NCBI RefSeq assembly: GCF_000980885.2 | Contig: NZ_LBDA02000039.1 | Span: 184,485-248,484, forward strand | Origin: Streptomyces malaysiense | Lineage (GTDB): Bacteria > Actinomycetota > Actinomycetes > Streptomycetales > Streptomycetaceae | Reading direction: 5' to 3' | Length of the DNA stretch: 64,000 nucleotides | Shown: positions 50,555-59,502 of the stretch, piece by piece | How the letters are laid out: each line of letters begins with the position of its first letter | How positions within the stretch are numbered: the stretch's first letter is position 1 | Made by a program: the position numbers and the translations under genes | The notes under the pieces: generated by a model | What the model saw: the letters and a program-made list of their open reading frames with translations, nothing else | Told to the model about the DNA's origin: nothing | The model's database searches: none

Positions 50555-51010
50555 CTACAGCGGGGTGCGGCGGCCCAGCGCGTACTGGTCCATCAGTTTG
50601 CCCCGGGTGGTCTCCAGGCGATGGGCCAGGATCTCGGCCACCGAGCGCACCAGGGACAGCCCGAGCAGCGGGTCCTCCACGCACAGCGCGAGCGCGGAGG
50701 GCCCGTCGAACTCGTAGGCCCGTACGTTGCTGAAGGCCACCGCGCCGAAGTCCCACTGGTACGGCGGGAAGAGCCAGGACCAGCCGAGCAGGTCGCCCGC
50801 GCCGAGCGTGGCCACGGTCACCCGCTGCCGCGAGGTGACCTGCTGGTCCAGGTGGACCGCGCCCGAGCGGATCACCCAGAACCGGTCGGCCGTGCCGCCC
50901 GCCTCGAAGATGCGGCTGTCCTCCGGGAAGGACACCTCCTCGGCCAGCTCCATCAGGCGTTCGCGCTGCGCCTGGGGCAGGGCGGTCAGCAGTTTTATCG
51001 CTTTGGTCAT
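50555..51010 (-). CDS. Cyclic nucleotide-binding domain protein
   Basis: The 151-residue product is a single cNMP-binding domain with no DNA-binding or kinase partner. The beta-roll (about 8-125) includes FPEDSRIFEAGGTADRFWVI and the phosphate-binding-cassette-like GDLLGWSWLFPPYQWDFGAVA. It ends with the helix SLVRSVAEILAHRLETTRGKL. GGAG precedes the ATG by eight bases. The early codons AAA and ATA are rare in this genome. Its ligand may be cAMP or nothing. The upstream region (51011-51290) holds a terminator for the gene beyond. Confidence 0.82.
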   Translation of the reverse strand: MTKAIKLLTALPQAQRERLMELAEEVSFPEDSRIFEAGGTADRFWVIRSGAVHLDQQVTSRQRVTVATLGAGDLLGWSWLFPPYQWDFGAVAFSNVRAYEFDGPSALALCVEDPLLGLSLVRSVAEILAHRLETTRGKLMDQYALGRRTPL

Positions 51011-51161
51011 GGCGCGGGCTCCTCGCCGGCGGCGGTTCGGGTGCTGCGGTGCCTCGTGTGTGGGCCGGTGCGTTGCGTACACCCATTTCAGCCGCTGGCG
51101 GCGGGCAGGGCACCTCGAAGGAGGCGGATTTTCTGACCGGCCGCCGTCCGGGCAGAGAAAA

Positions 51162-51193
51162 GCCCTGGCTGGACGGGGGAAGCCAGCCAGGGC
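51162..51193 (-). terminator. Intrinsic terminator with U-tract
   Basis: GCCCTGGCTGG and its perfect complement (51162-51172 and 51183-51193) form an 11-bp stem; on the minus strand it is followed directly by TTTTCTC (51161-51155). It lies 98 bases beyond the stop of the small gene at 51291. True U-tracts are rare here. Confidence 0.78.
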
Positions 51194-51290
51194 CGCTGAG
51201 GGTGACACGGCGGGCTCCGGGCCCACGCCGCCATCACGTATGTATGAACGATAAACCATTCGCTGTCGGTTCCGGCAACCGGACGGCTCC

Positions 51291-51545
51291 CTAGGTGACC
51301 CGTCTCACGCCGCCCCCCTCCACCGGATGCCCCGCCGGCCGCGCGCCCGGCCGCACGATCTCGTCCAGCACCCGCAGCACGGCCTCGTACGCCCGCGCGG
51401 TGGCCGCGGCGTCCCGCGCGCGGTCCGGCTCGGTCGTCACGAGCCCCTCCGCGCGGTCCGCCCAGCGTGCCTGCTCCTCGGCTGCCCGGTCCCGGCCCCG
51501 CCGGATGCGCCGCAACAGCTCGTCCGCGTCCACGACATCGGTCAT
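51291..51545 (-). CDS. Small protein of unknown function
   Basis: The 84-residue product is hydrophilic, Arg- and Ala-rich and predicted helical (LLRRIRRGRDRAAEEQARWADR; DAAATARAYEAVLRVLDEIV). No family is recognised. An intrinsic terminator downstream supports transcription from this strand. The start at ATG 51545 is the only plausible one. Confidence 0.6.
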   Translation of the reverse strand: MTDVVDADELLRRIRRGRDRAAEEQARWADRAEGLVTTEPDRARDAAATARAYEAVLRVLDEIVRPGARPAGHPVEGGGVRRVT

Positions 51546-51595
51546 GGGGCGCGGGTACCCCGTCCCGGCGCGGTGATGACTTCCGCGCACGCGGT

Positions 51596-51619
51596 GTTTG
51601 AGGACGCCGCCGAGGGTCA
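51596..51619 (+). promoter_or_regulatory. Candidate SigB-type promoter for the second anti-sigma-like gene
   Basis: GTTT (51596-51599), 14 bases and GGGTCA (51614-51619) approximate the SigB promoter with an altered end of the -10. It lies about 50 bases before the ATG at 51669. Confidence 0.35.
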
Positions 51620-51668
51620 GCCGAAAGGGGAGAGAGCGCGACATCGGCACCGTCCAGGGAGGGAAGGG

Positions 51669-52085
51669 ATGCCGGACACGTACGCCATATCCGTCGACGA
51701 GGCCCCGGGCCGGCCGCCGTGCCGTCCGGCCGACGCCCGCCACACCGTGCGGCGCGTCGTCGCCGAACGCTGCCGGGCCCGTCACCAGTCGCTCGGTCCG
51801 GGGGCCATGGACGACGTCCTCCTGGTCACCTCCGAGCTCACCACCAACGCGATCCTGCACGGCGGCGGCATCACCGGTTTCGACGTCGACGTCGACTCCG
51901 CCGGGGTCCGCGTCTCGGTGAGCGACCGCAGCGCCGAACTCCCGGTCGCGCCGGCGTCCCCGCCCGGCCACTCCCAGCGCCACGGGCGGGGCTGGCCGAT
52001 CGTCTGCCACCTCGCCCGCGACGTCCGGGTCAGCGAACTCCCGTGCGGCGGCAAACGCGTCACCGCGGTGGTCCCGCTGGCGTGA
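51669..52085 (+). CDS. HATPase_c_2 anti-sigma-like ATP-binding protein
   Basis: The 138-residue product is a second RsbW/SpoIIAB-like ATPase. The N-box is LLVTSELTTNAILHGGG (near 51-67), followed by VSVSDRSAELPV and GRGWPIVCHLA. AAGGG lies close before the ATG. It is 366 bp upstream of a SigB/F/G-type sigma gene on the same strand, the usual anti-sigma/sigma order, so it is a candidate switch for that factor. Confidence 0.82.
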   Translation: MPDTYAISVDEAPGRPPCRPADARHTVRRVVAERCRARHQSLGPGAMDDVLLVTSELTTNAILHGGGITGFDVDVDSAGVRVSVSDRSAELPVAPASPPGHSQRHGRGWPIVCHLARDVRVSELPCGGKRVTAVVPLA

Positions 52086-52451
52086 GCCGGCCCGGGGGAG
52101 CGCGGGGCGGTGCGGCCGTCAAACCGGTGCGCGCCGCGTCCAGAAGGGCGTCGCGCGCCGCGCCCGACCTGATTCCGGCACTCCCACTTGTCGCCCGCGC
52201 GGCCCTCTGACCTCGGTCTTCACCGGGCGCACCGGATTCCTACCGGCAAGGGTGTTTGCCCACCCGGGCGGGGGGCAGACGGAATCTCGTGCTTCGGACC
52301 GGAGGCGCATGCCCAGCGGGTGCTCGACCGCTGGGGCCCCCTCCGGCGGGCCCCGGCATTCCCGCGGCGAACCCTGACAAGCACCGTTCGGGCCTCGACC
52401 GGAACCCCACTTCCGGGCGCGCCCCGACACCACGTTCAGGAGCGATTCCGC
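52086..52451. other. Intergenic region before the second sigma gene
   Basis: No gene is supported in these 366 bp, which are GC-rich with no strong dyad. AGGAG at about 52439-52443 is the ribosome binding site of the sigma gene. I see no clean SigB-type promoter here. Confidence 0.5.
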
Positions 52452-53291
52452 ATGCTGACCGACATGTCGACGGGCCGACCCGGCACCCCCGACCCCACCT
52501 CCCACACCGCACGCCGGAGCCATGACGACGCCCCGGAGACCGCGGAACAGTTCGCCCGGCTCGCGGACCTGGACGAGGGCCCCGAGCGGGACGCCGTACG
52601 CGACGAACTGGTCGCCGCCTGGCTCCCCATGGCGCACCGCATCGCCGGCCGGTTCCGCGACCGCGGCGAGTCCGTGGAGGATCTGCGCCAGGTGGCGGCG
52701 CTGGGCCTGGTCAAGGCCGTCGACCGATACGACCCCTCGCGCGGCGCCTTCGAGAGCTACGCCGTGCCGACCATCACCGGCGAGGTCAAGCGCCACTTCC
52801 GGGACCGGATGTGGGCGCTGCGGGTGCCCCGCCGGGTGCAGGAACTGCGCAACCGGGTGCGCGTGGCCCGCAGGGAGCTGACCCAGAACCCGGGCAGCCC
52901 CGAACCCACGGCCGCCGCCATCGCCGCGCACACCGGGCTCACCGAGGACGAGGTCGCCGCGGGCCTGGAGGCGCTGGAGAGCTTCAGCACGCTGTCGCTG
53001 GACGCCGAACTGGCGGGCGGGGACGACGGCTACAGCCTCGCCGACACCCTCGGGGCCACCGATACGTCGTACGACGTCGTGGTCGACCGCGAGGCCGTCA
53101 AGGCTGGCCTGCGCCGACTGCCCGAGCGTGAACGGGCCATCCTCTACATGCGCTTCTTCGAGGACATGACGCAGAGCCGCATCGCCGACCAGCTCGGCAT
53201 CTCCCAGATGCACGTCTCCCGGCTGATCAGCCGCAGCTGCGCCCGCGTCCGCGACGAGGCCGTGGGCCGCCGTCCCGGCGGCGCCGCGTGA
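52452..53291 (+). CDS. RNA polymerase sigma factor, SigB/F/G family
   Basis: The 279-residue product is another group 3 sigma factor. Region 2 (about residues 55-120) has GESVEDLRQVAALGLVKAVD and FESYAVPTITGEVKRHFRD. Region 3 has VPRRVQELRNRVRVARREL. Region 4 ends TQSRIADQLGISQMHVSRLI (about 243-262). Overall pattern is shared with the sigma factor at 18346, but they are clearly separate paralogues. The preceding anti-sigma-like ATPase probably controls it. It converges with the FUSC gene. Confidence 0.9.
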   Translation: MLTDMSTGRPGTPDPTSHTARRSHDDAPETAEQFARLADLDEGPERDAVRDELVAAWLPMAHRIAGRFRDRGESVEDLRQVAALGLVKAVDRYDPSRGAFESYAVPTITGEVKRHFRDRMWALRVPRRVQELRNRVRVARRELTQNPGSPEPTAAAIAAHTGLTEDEVAAGLEALESFSTLSLDAELAGGDDGYSLADTLGATDTSYDVVVDREAVKAGLRRLPERERAILYMRFFEDMTQSRIADQLGISQMHVSRLISRSCARVRDEAVGRRPGGAA

Positions 53292-53306
53292 CCGCCCGCC
53301 GGTCCG

Positions 53307-55565
53307 TCACCGCGTCTTCGCCGGTGGTGTCTCCGGTCGGAGTCCCAGCGGGCGGGCGAGACCTGAGACCGCTTCGTCGAGGCGTTGCAGGTGGCGCAGT
53401 ACCCGGTCGGTGACGCGGCCGTAGCGTGGTGTGCGCGGGGTTCCCGGCTCCAGCATCGAGGCGATGCTGGGACCGGTCTCGATCTCCCCGTCCGTACCGG
53501 GGTCCGCCACCCGTGCGGCGATCGTCTCGATGTTCCGCACGATCCGCGCGCCCGCCCCGCGCAGCCGGGGGTCCGCCGCGATCGAGGGGTGCGTGGGCAG
53601 CAGTTCCGCCGTCGCCGCCAGGGAGCGCCCGTGGTAGGCGCAGGTCTCCAGCAGCGCCACCACGTAGCGGGCGGTGTTCCGCCGTGCCCGCATCGGGGTG
53701 ATCGGATGCGTCAGCGGCTGGGTGGCGGCGCGCAGATCGGCCAGCGCCTGGTCCAACTCCCGCGCCTGCTCCACCAGATCGCCGGCCGAACCCCCGCTGA
53801 GCTGGTCGACCGCGGCCCGGGTGACCTCCGCGAGCCGGTCGAGGACCTTGACCAGCAGCTCGTTCGTACGGCGGTCCGTGCGGATCGGCAGCACCACCGC
53901 GGCCGCGATCACCGCGCAGGCCGCGCCCAGCGCCGTCTCCTCGATCCGCAGCACCAGCACGGCCGCGGTGTAGGTGTTGAGCAGCGTGTACAGCAGTCCC
54001 AGCGCGGCCGTCACGAAGAACGACATCAGCGTGTACGACAGGGGCGCGCTGTAGAACATCGCGAACACCAGCAGCAGCACCAGCGCGAACGCCGTCCAGG
54101 TGTGGTGCCCGACCAGAGCGGCGAGCCCGATACCGGCGATCACGCCGAGCACCGTACCGAGCAGCCGCCGGTAGCCCTTGACCAGGATCTCGCCGGTGGA
54201 CGCGGTGTTGATGAACACGATCCAGCAGGTCAGCACCGCCCAGTACCAGCGCTGGCTGGACAGCAGCTCCCCGCCGAGGATGGCCAGCGAGGAACCGACG
54301 GCGATCTGGACGGCGGCCCGGGTGGTGGGCCTGCGCAGCCCGACCGGCTCCGTCCCCCCGGGCTCCGTCTCCTCGCTGACCTCGATCGCGGCGTCCTCCG
54401 CCTCCAGCTCCTCGCGGGAGCGGGCGGTGGCGGGGGAGTCCTCGGAGTCGTCCTGCGGCCCGTCGAGCGCCAGCCGCAGGCCCAGCGCGGCGCGTGCCGT
54501 CTCGCCGAGACCGCGGAAGACGTCCTGCACGGCCGGGGCGGCCTGGGGCAGGTTCTCCTCCTCGCGATAGCCGAGCAGCCGGTTGCGCACATGTGCGAGC
54601 GCGATCCCCACGGCCTCGCCTGCCGGGCGCAGCGCCAGCAGCCGCAGCGCCTTGAGATCCCGGCGCAGCTCGGCCCCGGCCTCGTCGCGCACCGGCAGCT
54701 CGCCGCCCGAGGGCAGCTGGGCACCCGGCAGATGCAGGGTGAGGGTGTCGGTGCGCTCGGCGCTACGCGCCGTGAGCAGCAGCAGGCCGAGCCGCTCGGC
54801 GGCGACCTCGGCGTCCGCGACGCGGCGCTGGAGCAGCCGGGCGACCGCCTCGTCCGAGGTGCCGTCCTCCAGCCGGCCCTGGATCAGCAGCGCCGTCTCG
54901 TGCAGCCGCGCGGTGCCGGTGCGCAGCTCCTCCAGGACCTTCTCCACGTCCTCCGGCCCCGCGTCCAGCAGTTCGATCTGGGTGTCGATCAGCTGCGCGA
55001 GCCGGGCCCGGAACGCCTGCCGCAGCCGGTTCAGGAGGCCCGCCGGAGTCTGCGGCAGCAGTACGAACCGGGCCAGGGCGGCAGAGCCGAACGCGACCGC
55101 GACGACGCCGTACAGCTTCGGCAGCAGGGCCGGGGTCGCGTGCACGAACAGGGAGAGGAAGTACGTCTGGAATGCGATCAGCCCGAGCCCGTGGCCGCGG
55201 TCGCCGAACCGGCGGCTGTAGACCGCGCTGAACATGAGCGCGACGAAGAACAGGTCACCCGCGACGACGTACTGGCTCAGCAGCGTGCCCAGGGTGACCG
55301 AGGCGAGCGCCACCAGCAGTCCGAACGCGAGCGTGAGGGCCTGCCCGCGGGGTTGCTTCTCGGTGATCGCGAACGTCGCGACCATCGCCGCGATGGCCCC
55401 GGCGACCAGCAGCGGCACCGGGGCGCGCAGCGCGGCGAGCACGGCCAGGGTCAGGGCGATCGAGACGACCGTGCGCAACCCCGCGGCCAGTCTGATCAGC
55501 CCGGGATCCCATGCCGCGACCCGGTCCCTGATCCGTACCCGCCCCGACCGTCCCGCTGCCCTCAC
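53307..55565 (-). CDS. FUSC family membrane protein
   Basis: The 752-residue product is a FUSC/YccS-type membrane protein, related to fusaric-acid resistance and aromatic acid efflux subunits. Two bundles of about six membrane segments (residues 20-165 and 410-560) are separated by a long coiled, acidic region (about 170-400) and followed by a helical C-terminus. The second bundle opens with RAAVQIAVGSSLAILGGELL and includes GYRRLLGTVLGVIAGIGLA. No partner efflux genes lie nearby, so substrate is unknown. Confidence 0.87.
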   Translation of the reverse strand: MRAAGRSGRVRIRDRVAAWDPGLIRLAAGLRTVVSIALTLAVLAALRAPVPLLVAGAIAAMVATFAITEKQPRGQALTLAFGLLVALASVTLGTLLSQYVVAGDLFFVALMFSAVYSRRFGDRGHGLGLIAFQTYFLSLFVHATPALLPKLYGVVAVAFGSAALARFVLLPQTPAGLLNRLRQAFRARLAQLIDTQIELLDAGPEDVEKVLEELRTGTARLHETALLIQGRLEDGTSDEAVARLLQRRVADAEVAAERLGLLLLTARSAERTDTLTLHLPGAQLPSGGELPVRDEAGAELRRDLKALRLLALRPAGEAVGIALAHVRNRLLGYREEENLPQAAPAVQDVFRGLGETARAALGLRLALDGPQDDSEDSPATARSREELEAEDAAIEVSEETEPGGTEPVGLRRPTTRAAVQIAVGSSLAILGGELLSSQRWYWAVLTCWIVFINTASTGEILVKGYRRLLGTVLGVIAGIGLAALVGHHTWTAFALVLLLVFAMFYSAPLSYTLMSFFVTAALGLLYTLLNTYTAAVLVLRIEETALGAACAVIAAAVVLPIRTDRRTNELLVKVLDRLAEVTRAAVDQLSGGSAGDLVEQARELDQALADLRAATQPLTHPITPMRARRNTARYVVALLETCAYHGRSLAATAELLPTHPSIAADPRLRGAGARIVRNIETIAARVADPGTDGEIETGPSIASMLEPGTPRTPRYGRVTDRVLRHLQRLDEAVSGLARPLGLRPETPPAKTR

Positions 55566-55700
55566 GCCGCCGTGCTCTCCCGGGTCCGCGGACCCGTGCC
55601 AGAAATCGATCTTTGCTCAAGCATCGCACGTGGGTCCGGGCCACCCGCCCTCCGCCGGGGTCGCGGCCACCGGCGCGTACGACGTCTCCCGATCACCCGA

Positions 55701-55739
55701 GAGGACCGCCGATCGCACGTGAGGTGATCGGCGGTCCTC
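55701..55739. terminator. Perfect hairpin terminator after ndh
   Basis: GAGGACCGCCGATC (55701-55714) and GATCGGCGGTCCTC (55726-55739) pair over 14 bp with an 11-base loop. It begins 17 bases downstream of the minus-strand ndh stop. Confidence 0.82.
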
Positions 55740-55755
55740 GGCGATACGCGTCATG

Positions 55756-57129
55756 TCAGGGGCTGTTGACGCGGCCCTCCACCCGGGCCCGTACCTGCTC
55801 CGGCGTCATGTACGAGTCCGTGAACTCGAAGTCCTTCAGCCGGGCGGGCTTGCGCGCCTGGAAGCCGGTGCGCACGAAATCGTCGCCGGCCAGCGCGTTC
55901 AGGGTCCAGTTGGTCATCACCCGGGCCTTGGCCACCCCCGTGCGCAGCGCCGACCAGTGGTAGCCGCGGGCCACCGCCTGCGCCGGCACCCCGCGCAGCT
56001 CGACGCCGAGCGGCTTGGACACCGCGTCCTTGCCGCCGAGGTCCACGACCAGGCCGAGATCCCTGTGGTGGTACGGCTGGAGCGGCTCGCCGCGCAGGGT
56101 CGCGATGACGTTCTCGGCGACCCGCTTGCCCTGGCGCGAGGCGTGCTGCGCGGTCGGCGGGCAGACCGCGCCCTCGTGACCCTTGGCGAGATCCGGCACG
56201 GCGGCCGAGTCGCCGAGCGCGAACACCCCGTCCTTTCCCGGCACGGTCAGCTCGGGATCGACGAGGAGCCGGCCGCGGACGGTCTCCGCGCCCAGCGTGG
56301 CGATCAGCGGACTGGCCACCACACCCGCGGTCCAGATCAGGGTGTGCGTCGGCACCACCCGGCCGTCGGTGAAGGTGACCTCCTCCGCACCGGCCTTTTC
56401 GATCGACACCCCGAGGGACACGTCGATGCCGCGCCGCCGCAGGATCTGCTGCGCGCTGCGGCCGAGCTTCTCGCCCAGTTCCGGCATCAGCTTGGGCGCG
56501 ATGTCGATCAGGTGCCACCGGATCAGCCCAGGGTCCAGGCGCGGATAGCGCCGTACCGCGGCATGCGTGAGCCGCTGGAGGCAGGCGGCGGTCTCGGTGC
56601 CGGCGTATCCGCCGCCGACCACCACGAACTGGAGCCGCGCGGCCCGTTCGGCCGGGTCGTCGCTGGCGTCGGCGAGGTCGAGCTGGGAGATGACGTGGTC
56701 GCGGATGTACGCGGCCTCGGCGAGCGTCTTCATGCCGAAGGCGTGCTCGGTCAGGCCCGGGATGTCGAAGGTACGGGTCACGCTGCCCGGGGCCAGCACG
56801 ATGTAGTCGTACGGCTCGTTGACGATCTTGTCGGTGATGGTGCGCACGACGCAGACCTTCGCCTCCAGGTCCACGCCGATCGCGCCGCCCGGCAGGATCC
56901 GGGTGCGGTACCGCCTGCTGCGGCGCAGGGAGAGCGCGATCGACTGCGGTGTCAGCACACCGGAGGCGACCTGGGGCAGCAGTGGCAGGTAGAGCTGGTA
57001 GGAGAGGGGCGTCACCAGGGTGACGTCGGCCTCGTCGGGGGCGAGTTTGCGCTCCAGGCGGCGGACGCACTCGACTCCGGCGAAGCCTGCGCCGACCACA
57101 AGGATCCTGGGTCGTGTCACGGTGTCCAT
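55756..57129 (-). CDS. ndh: Type II NADH dehydrogenase
   Basis: The 457-residue product is a single-subunit, non-proton-pumping NADH:quinone oxidoreductase (NDH-2) of the respiratory chain. The FAD motif VVGAGFAGVECVRRL is at residues 11-25 and the NADH motif VVVGGGYAGTETAACL near 169-184. FALGDSAAVPD near 290 and the quinone-site QHASRQGK segment follow. The C-terminus (about 420-457) has an amphipathic membrane-binding look, though short. It is followed by a perfect terminator and is monocistronic. Confidence 0.88.
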   Translation of the reverse strand: MDTVTRPRILVVGAGFAGVECVRRLERKLAPDEADVTLVTPLSYQLYLPLLPQVASGVLTPQSIALSLRRSRRYRTRILPGGAIGVDLEAKVCVVRTITDKIVNEPYDYIVLAPGSVTRTFDIPGLTEHAFGMKTLAEAAYIRDHVISQLDLADASDDPAERAARLQFVVVGGGYAGTETAACLQRLTHAAVRRYPRLDPGLIRWHLIDIAPKLMPELGEKLGRSAQQILRRRGIDVSLGVSIEKAGAEEVTFTDGRVVPTHTLIWTAGVVASPLIATLGAETVRGRLLVDPELTVPGKDGVFALGDSAAVPDLAKGHEGAVCPPTAQHASRQGKRVAENVIATLRGEPLQPYHHRDLGLVVDLGGKDAVSKPLGVELRGVPAQAVARGYHWSALRTGVAKARVMTNWTLNALAGDDFVRTGFQARKPARLKDFEFTDSYMTPEQVRARVEGRVNSP

Positions 57130-57289
57130 CCCTTCCTGCGGTTCCGGGCGGCGAACCGACTCGACGCCGTTCGCCTACCCCGGAGCGCTGCGCACCAACT
57201 CCGATACCACCGCGACCCGGGCCGCTGCGCCAGTCGGGTGCGGCACGCGGTGGAGTAACCGGTCCACGCCGGGTCACACCTCGCGCCCC

Positions 57290-57724
57290 TCACCAGGGCA
57301 GGAACACGTGGATGTCCTTGCCCTCGTCGTGCACCACCACGCTGACCTGGCTGCACAGCGTGTGCACCAGGTGCCAGCCGATGCCGCCGCCGCCCGTGCG
57401 CGGATGGAAGGGCCGGGGCTCCGGCCTGGTGGTGCTGGTGTCGCGCATCATCACGTGCACTCCGTCGAAGGTGCGCCGCATCCGCAGGTCGAACGGGCCG
57501 GGCGCGTACTGGATGACGTTCGCCGCCAGTTCGGTCACCACCAGCAGGATGTCGTCCCAGTACTCGTGCTCGCCGGGCGGCGCGACCCGGGCCAGTGCGC
57601 CCAGGAAGTCCTCCGCGGCGAGCCGCGCCTCCGTCACGTTGCGCAGCTCACCCGCGAAGGAGAACTCACGCTCGTACGTCTCCTCCGAAGGCGGTGTCTC
57701 GTCCCCACGCGGCTCCGTCGTCAT
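57290..57724 (-). CDS. HATPase_c_2 anti-sigma-like ATP-binding protein
   Basis: The 144-residue product is the third RsbW-like ATPase in the window. The N-box is LLVVTELAANVIQYAPG (near 61-77) and the later motif is GGGGIGWHLVHTLC. The N-terminus (TTEPRGDETPPSEETY) is disordered. No sigma gene adjoins it, so its target may be elsewhere or an STAS-domain partner. It is monocistronic, upstream of nothing on its strand for 160 bp before ndh. Confidence 0.8.
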   Translation of the reverse strand: MTTEPRGDETPPSEETYEREFSFAGELRNVTEARLAAEDFLGALARVAPPGEHEYWDDILLVVTELAANVIQYAPGPFDLRMRRTFDGVHVMMRDTSTTRPEPRPFHPRTGGGGIGWHLVHTLCSQVSVVVHDEGKDIHVFLPW

Positions 57725-58023
57725 CTCCGCATCCCCCGGCCTCGGCCACGAGGGGCCCCTGTGCTGCCCCGTGCGGCCAGGACGGTCGTCGTCGCTGATC
57801 TCTCGCTGCGCTGCGGGTTCCCACAGCCGGGCCGGATATCCGTCCCTCTGATCGCCTCATGGCACGACTTCACCGGCTGCGAACAGCCCGTCGCGCGGCG
57901 CGAACGGCTCCGCAGGACACCGTAGACCCTGGGGCGCACGGAGCGGCACACCGCCCTGTCGGCCGGGTGGACGGACCGCCGGGACGACCGGTGAGGTGGG
58001 CGCACGGTGGGGACTCGGGGGGC

Positions 58024-58269
58024 ATGAGCGCGGACATGAGCCATGTGAGCCCCGATCCGGACCCCGAACACACCACCGGACTCGAACCCGGCGGCTCGGT
58101 GCCGCCCGGCGAGACCCCGCCCGCGGAGAGCAGCCTGCCCCAGGCCGCGGTCCGCGAGCCGGGCGCGACACAGCGCGGCTGGGCCAAGGCGCCGCTGGCG
58201 CTGATCCTGGCCCTCGTCGTGTTCTTCGCGGCGTTCTTCCTGGTGTACGCCCTGACTCTGATCCACTGA
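58024..58269 (+). CDS. DUF6480 family small membrane protein
   Basis: The 81-residue product fits the DUF6480 pattern: an N-terminal PDPDPEHTTGLEPGGSVPPG segment, then PPAESSLPQ, and one C-terminal membrane segment (APLALILALVVFFAAFFLVY). It is common in Streptomyces and of unknown function. The ATG has GGGGGG four bases upstream. The gene stands alone between minus-strand genes. Confidence 0.8.
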   Translation: MSADMSHVSPDPDPEHTTGLEPGGSVPPGETPPAESSLPQAAVREPGATQRGWAKAPLALILALVVFFAAFFLVYALTLIH

Positions 58270-58324
58270 TCGGTCCGGACCCGTCACCCGCCAGGCCCGG
58301 CCCGTCCCGGCCCGCGGGGCGCGC

Positions 58325-59413
58325 TCACCCCTGCGTGCGCCGCACGCACTCCGTGACGACGTCCCGCAGGGTGCCGCCGCGCTCCACCGTCCGCCGCTGT
58401 TCGCGTGCGCCGTTCCCGTGCCGGAGCAGGTCCTCGACACCCTTCGCGGCGCGGTCCGCGTCCCCGCTGCCGTCGAGCGCGTCCCCGACCAGATCGAGCA
58501 GCGAGTACAGCACCCGCGCGGCCGGCCGGGGCCGCAGGGTCACGGGGTCGAGCAGTTCTCCGCCGAGTCCCTGGCGCGCCGCCTGCCAGGAGGCGAGCGA
58601 GAGCAGGCTCACGCTGTGGTCCGGCGCCGGCCGGCCCGAGCGCCAGTCCCGGGCCGCCGTCTCCACCAGGCCACGGGTGAGCGTCGCGACGAGCAGCGCG
58701 GTGTCCGCGCACAGGCAGACGTCCGCGACCCGCACCTCGACCGTCGGATAGCGCGCCGAGAGCCGTGCGTCGAAGTACGCCATCCCCTCGTCCAGGATCA
58801 CCCCGGTGGCCACCATGTCCGCCACCCGCCGGTGGTAGCGCGCGGGTGAGCCGAACAGCTCGGTCGGTCCGGCCGACGGCCAGCGCGACCACACCCGGCT
58901 GCGGTAGCTCTCGTAACCGCTGTCATGGCCTTGCCAGAAGGGGGAGTTGGCGCTGATCGCGGTGAGCACCGGGAGCCAGGGCCGCAGCCGGTCCAGGACC
59001 GCCACGCCCTCGTCGTCGGACTCCACCGACACATGTACATGGCAGCCGCAGACCAGCTGGTCCCGGGCGCCGGCGCCGTACCGTTCGGCCAGCCACCGGT
59101 AGCGCTCGTGCACGGTGAGGGAGGGGCTCACCGGCAGCGGCGAGGTGGCCAGCGCGGCGACCGCGCAGCCGATCTGCCCGGCGTGCCGGGCCGCCTCCTT
59201 GCGGCAGCGCACGATCTCGTCGCCGAGGTCCGCCATGTCCGCCCGCGGACGGGTGGCGAACTCCAGCATCTGCCCGAACAGTTCCTTCTCGAACACGTCC
59301 TGCCCGGGATCGTCCTGGGCGGCCCGCGCGAGGACGGCCGCCGCCAGCGCCTTCGGGTCGCCGCTGTCGGGATCGACCAGAAGGAGCTCCTCCTCCACTC
59401 CGACCGTGCGCAC
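58325..59413 (-). CDS. GCS2-type carboxylate-amine ligase (YbdK-like)
   Basis: The 362-residue product is a YbdK/GCS2-family ATP-dependent carboxylate-amine ligase, with weak glutamate-cysteine ligase activity in the E. coli member. Markers are TVGVEEELLLVDP at the start, CGCHVHVSVES (about residues 125-135) and a repeated Arg/Glu-rich ATP site. Mycothiol-producing actinomycetes do not make glutathione, so the natural substrates are probably different. The GTG at 59413 is the start. It follows a hairpin terminator downstream of glgB. Confidence 0.85.
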   Translation of the reverse strand: MRTVGVEEELLLVDPDSGDPKALAAAVLARAAQDDPGQDVFEKELFGQMLEFATRPRADMADLGDEIVRCRKEAARHAGQIGCAVAALATSPLPVSPSLTVHERYRWLAERYGAGARDQLVCGCHVHVSVESDDEGVAVLDRLRPWLPVLTAISANSPFWQGHDSGYESYRSRVWSRWPSAGPTELFGSPARYHRRVADMVATGVILDEGMAYFDARLSARYPTVEVRVADVCLCADTALLVATLTRGLVETAARDWRSGRPAPDHSVSLLSLASWQAARQGLGGELLDPVTLRPRPAARVLYSLLDLVGDALDGSGDADRAAKGVEDLLRHGNGAREQRRTVERGGTLRDVVTECVRRTQG

Positions 59414-59440
59414 TCGGTGCCGCCCTTCTCCCTGCGACCA

Positions 59441-59476
59441 GGGGCAGCCGGGGGTCCTCACGACCCCGACTGCCCC
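59441..59476 (-). terminator. Near-perfect hairpin terminator of the glgB operon
   Basis: Arms 59441-59456 (16 bases) and 59462-59476 (15 bases) pair with one G bulge and one mismatch around a short loop. It lies about 26 bases after the glgB stop. Confidence 0.75.
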
Positions 59477-59502
59477 GGTGACGGCCTCCGACACCCTCGT
59501 GT

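Noticed and set aside
53385..55727. Very long open frame on the plus strand opposite the FUSC gene
   Set aside because: It is rich in Gln, Arg and Gly with no family resemblance, while the minus strand encodes a clear FUSC membrane protein. Long antisense frames are normal in DNA of this GC content.
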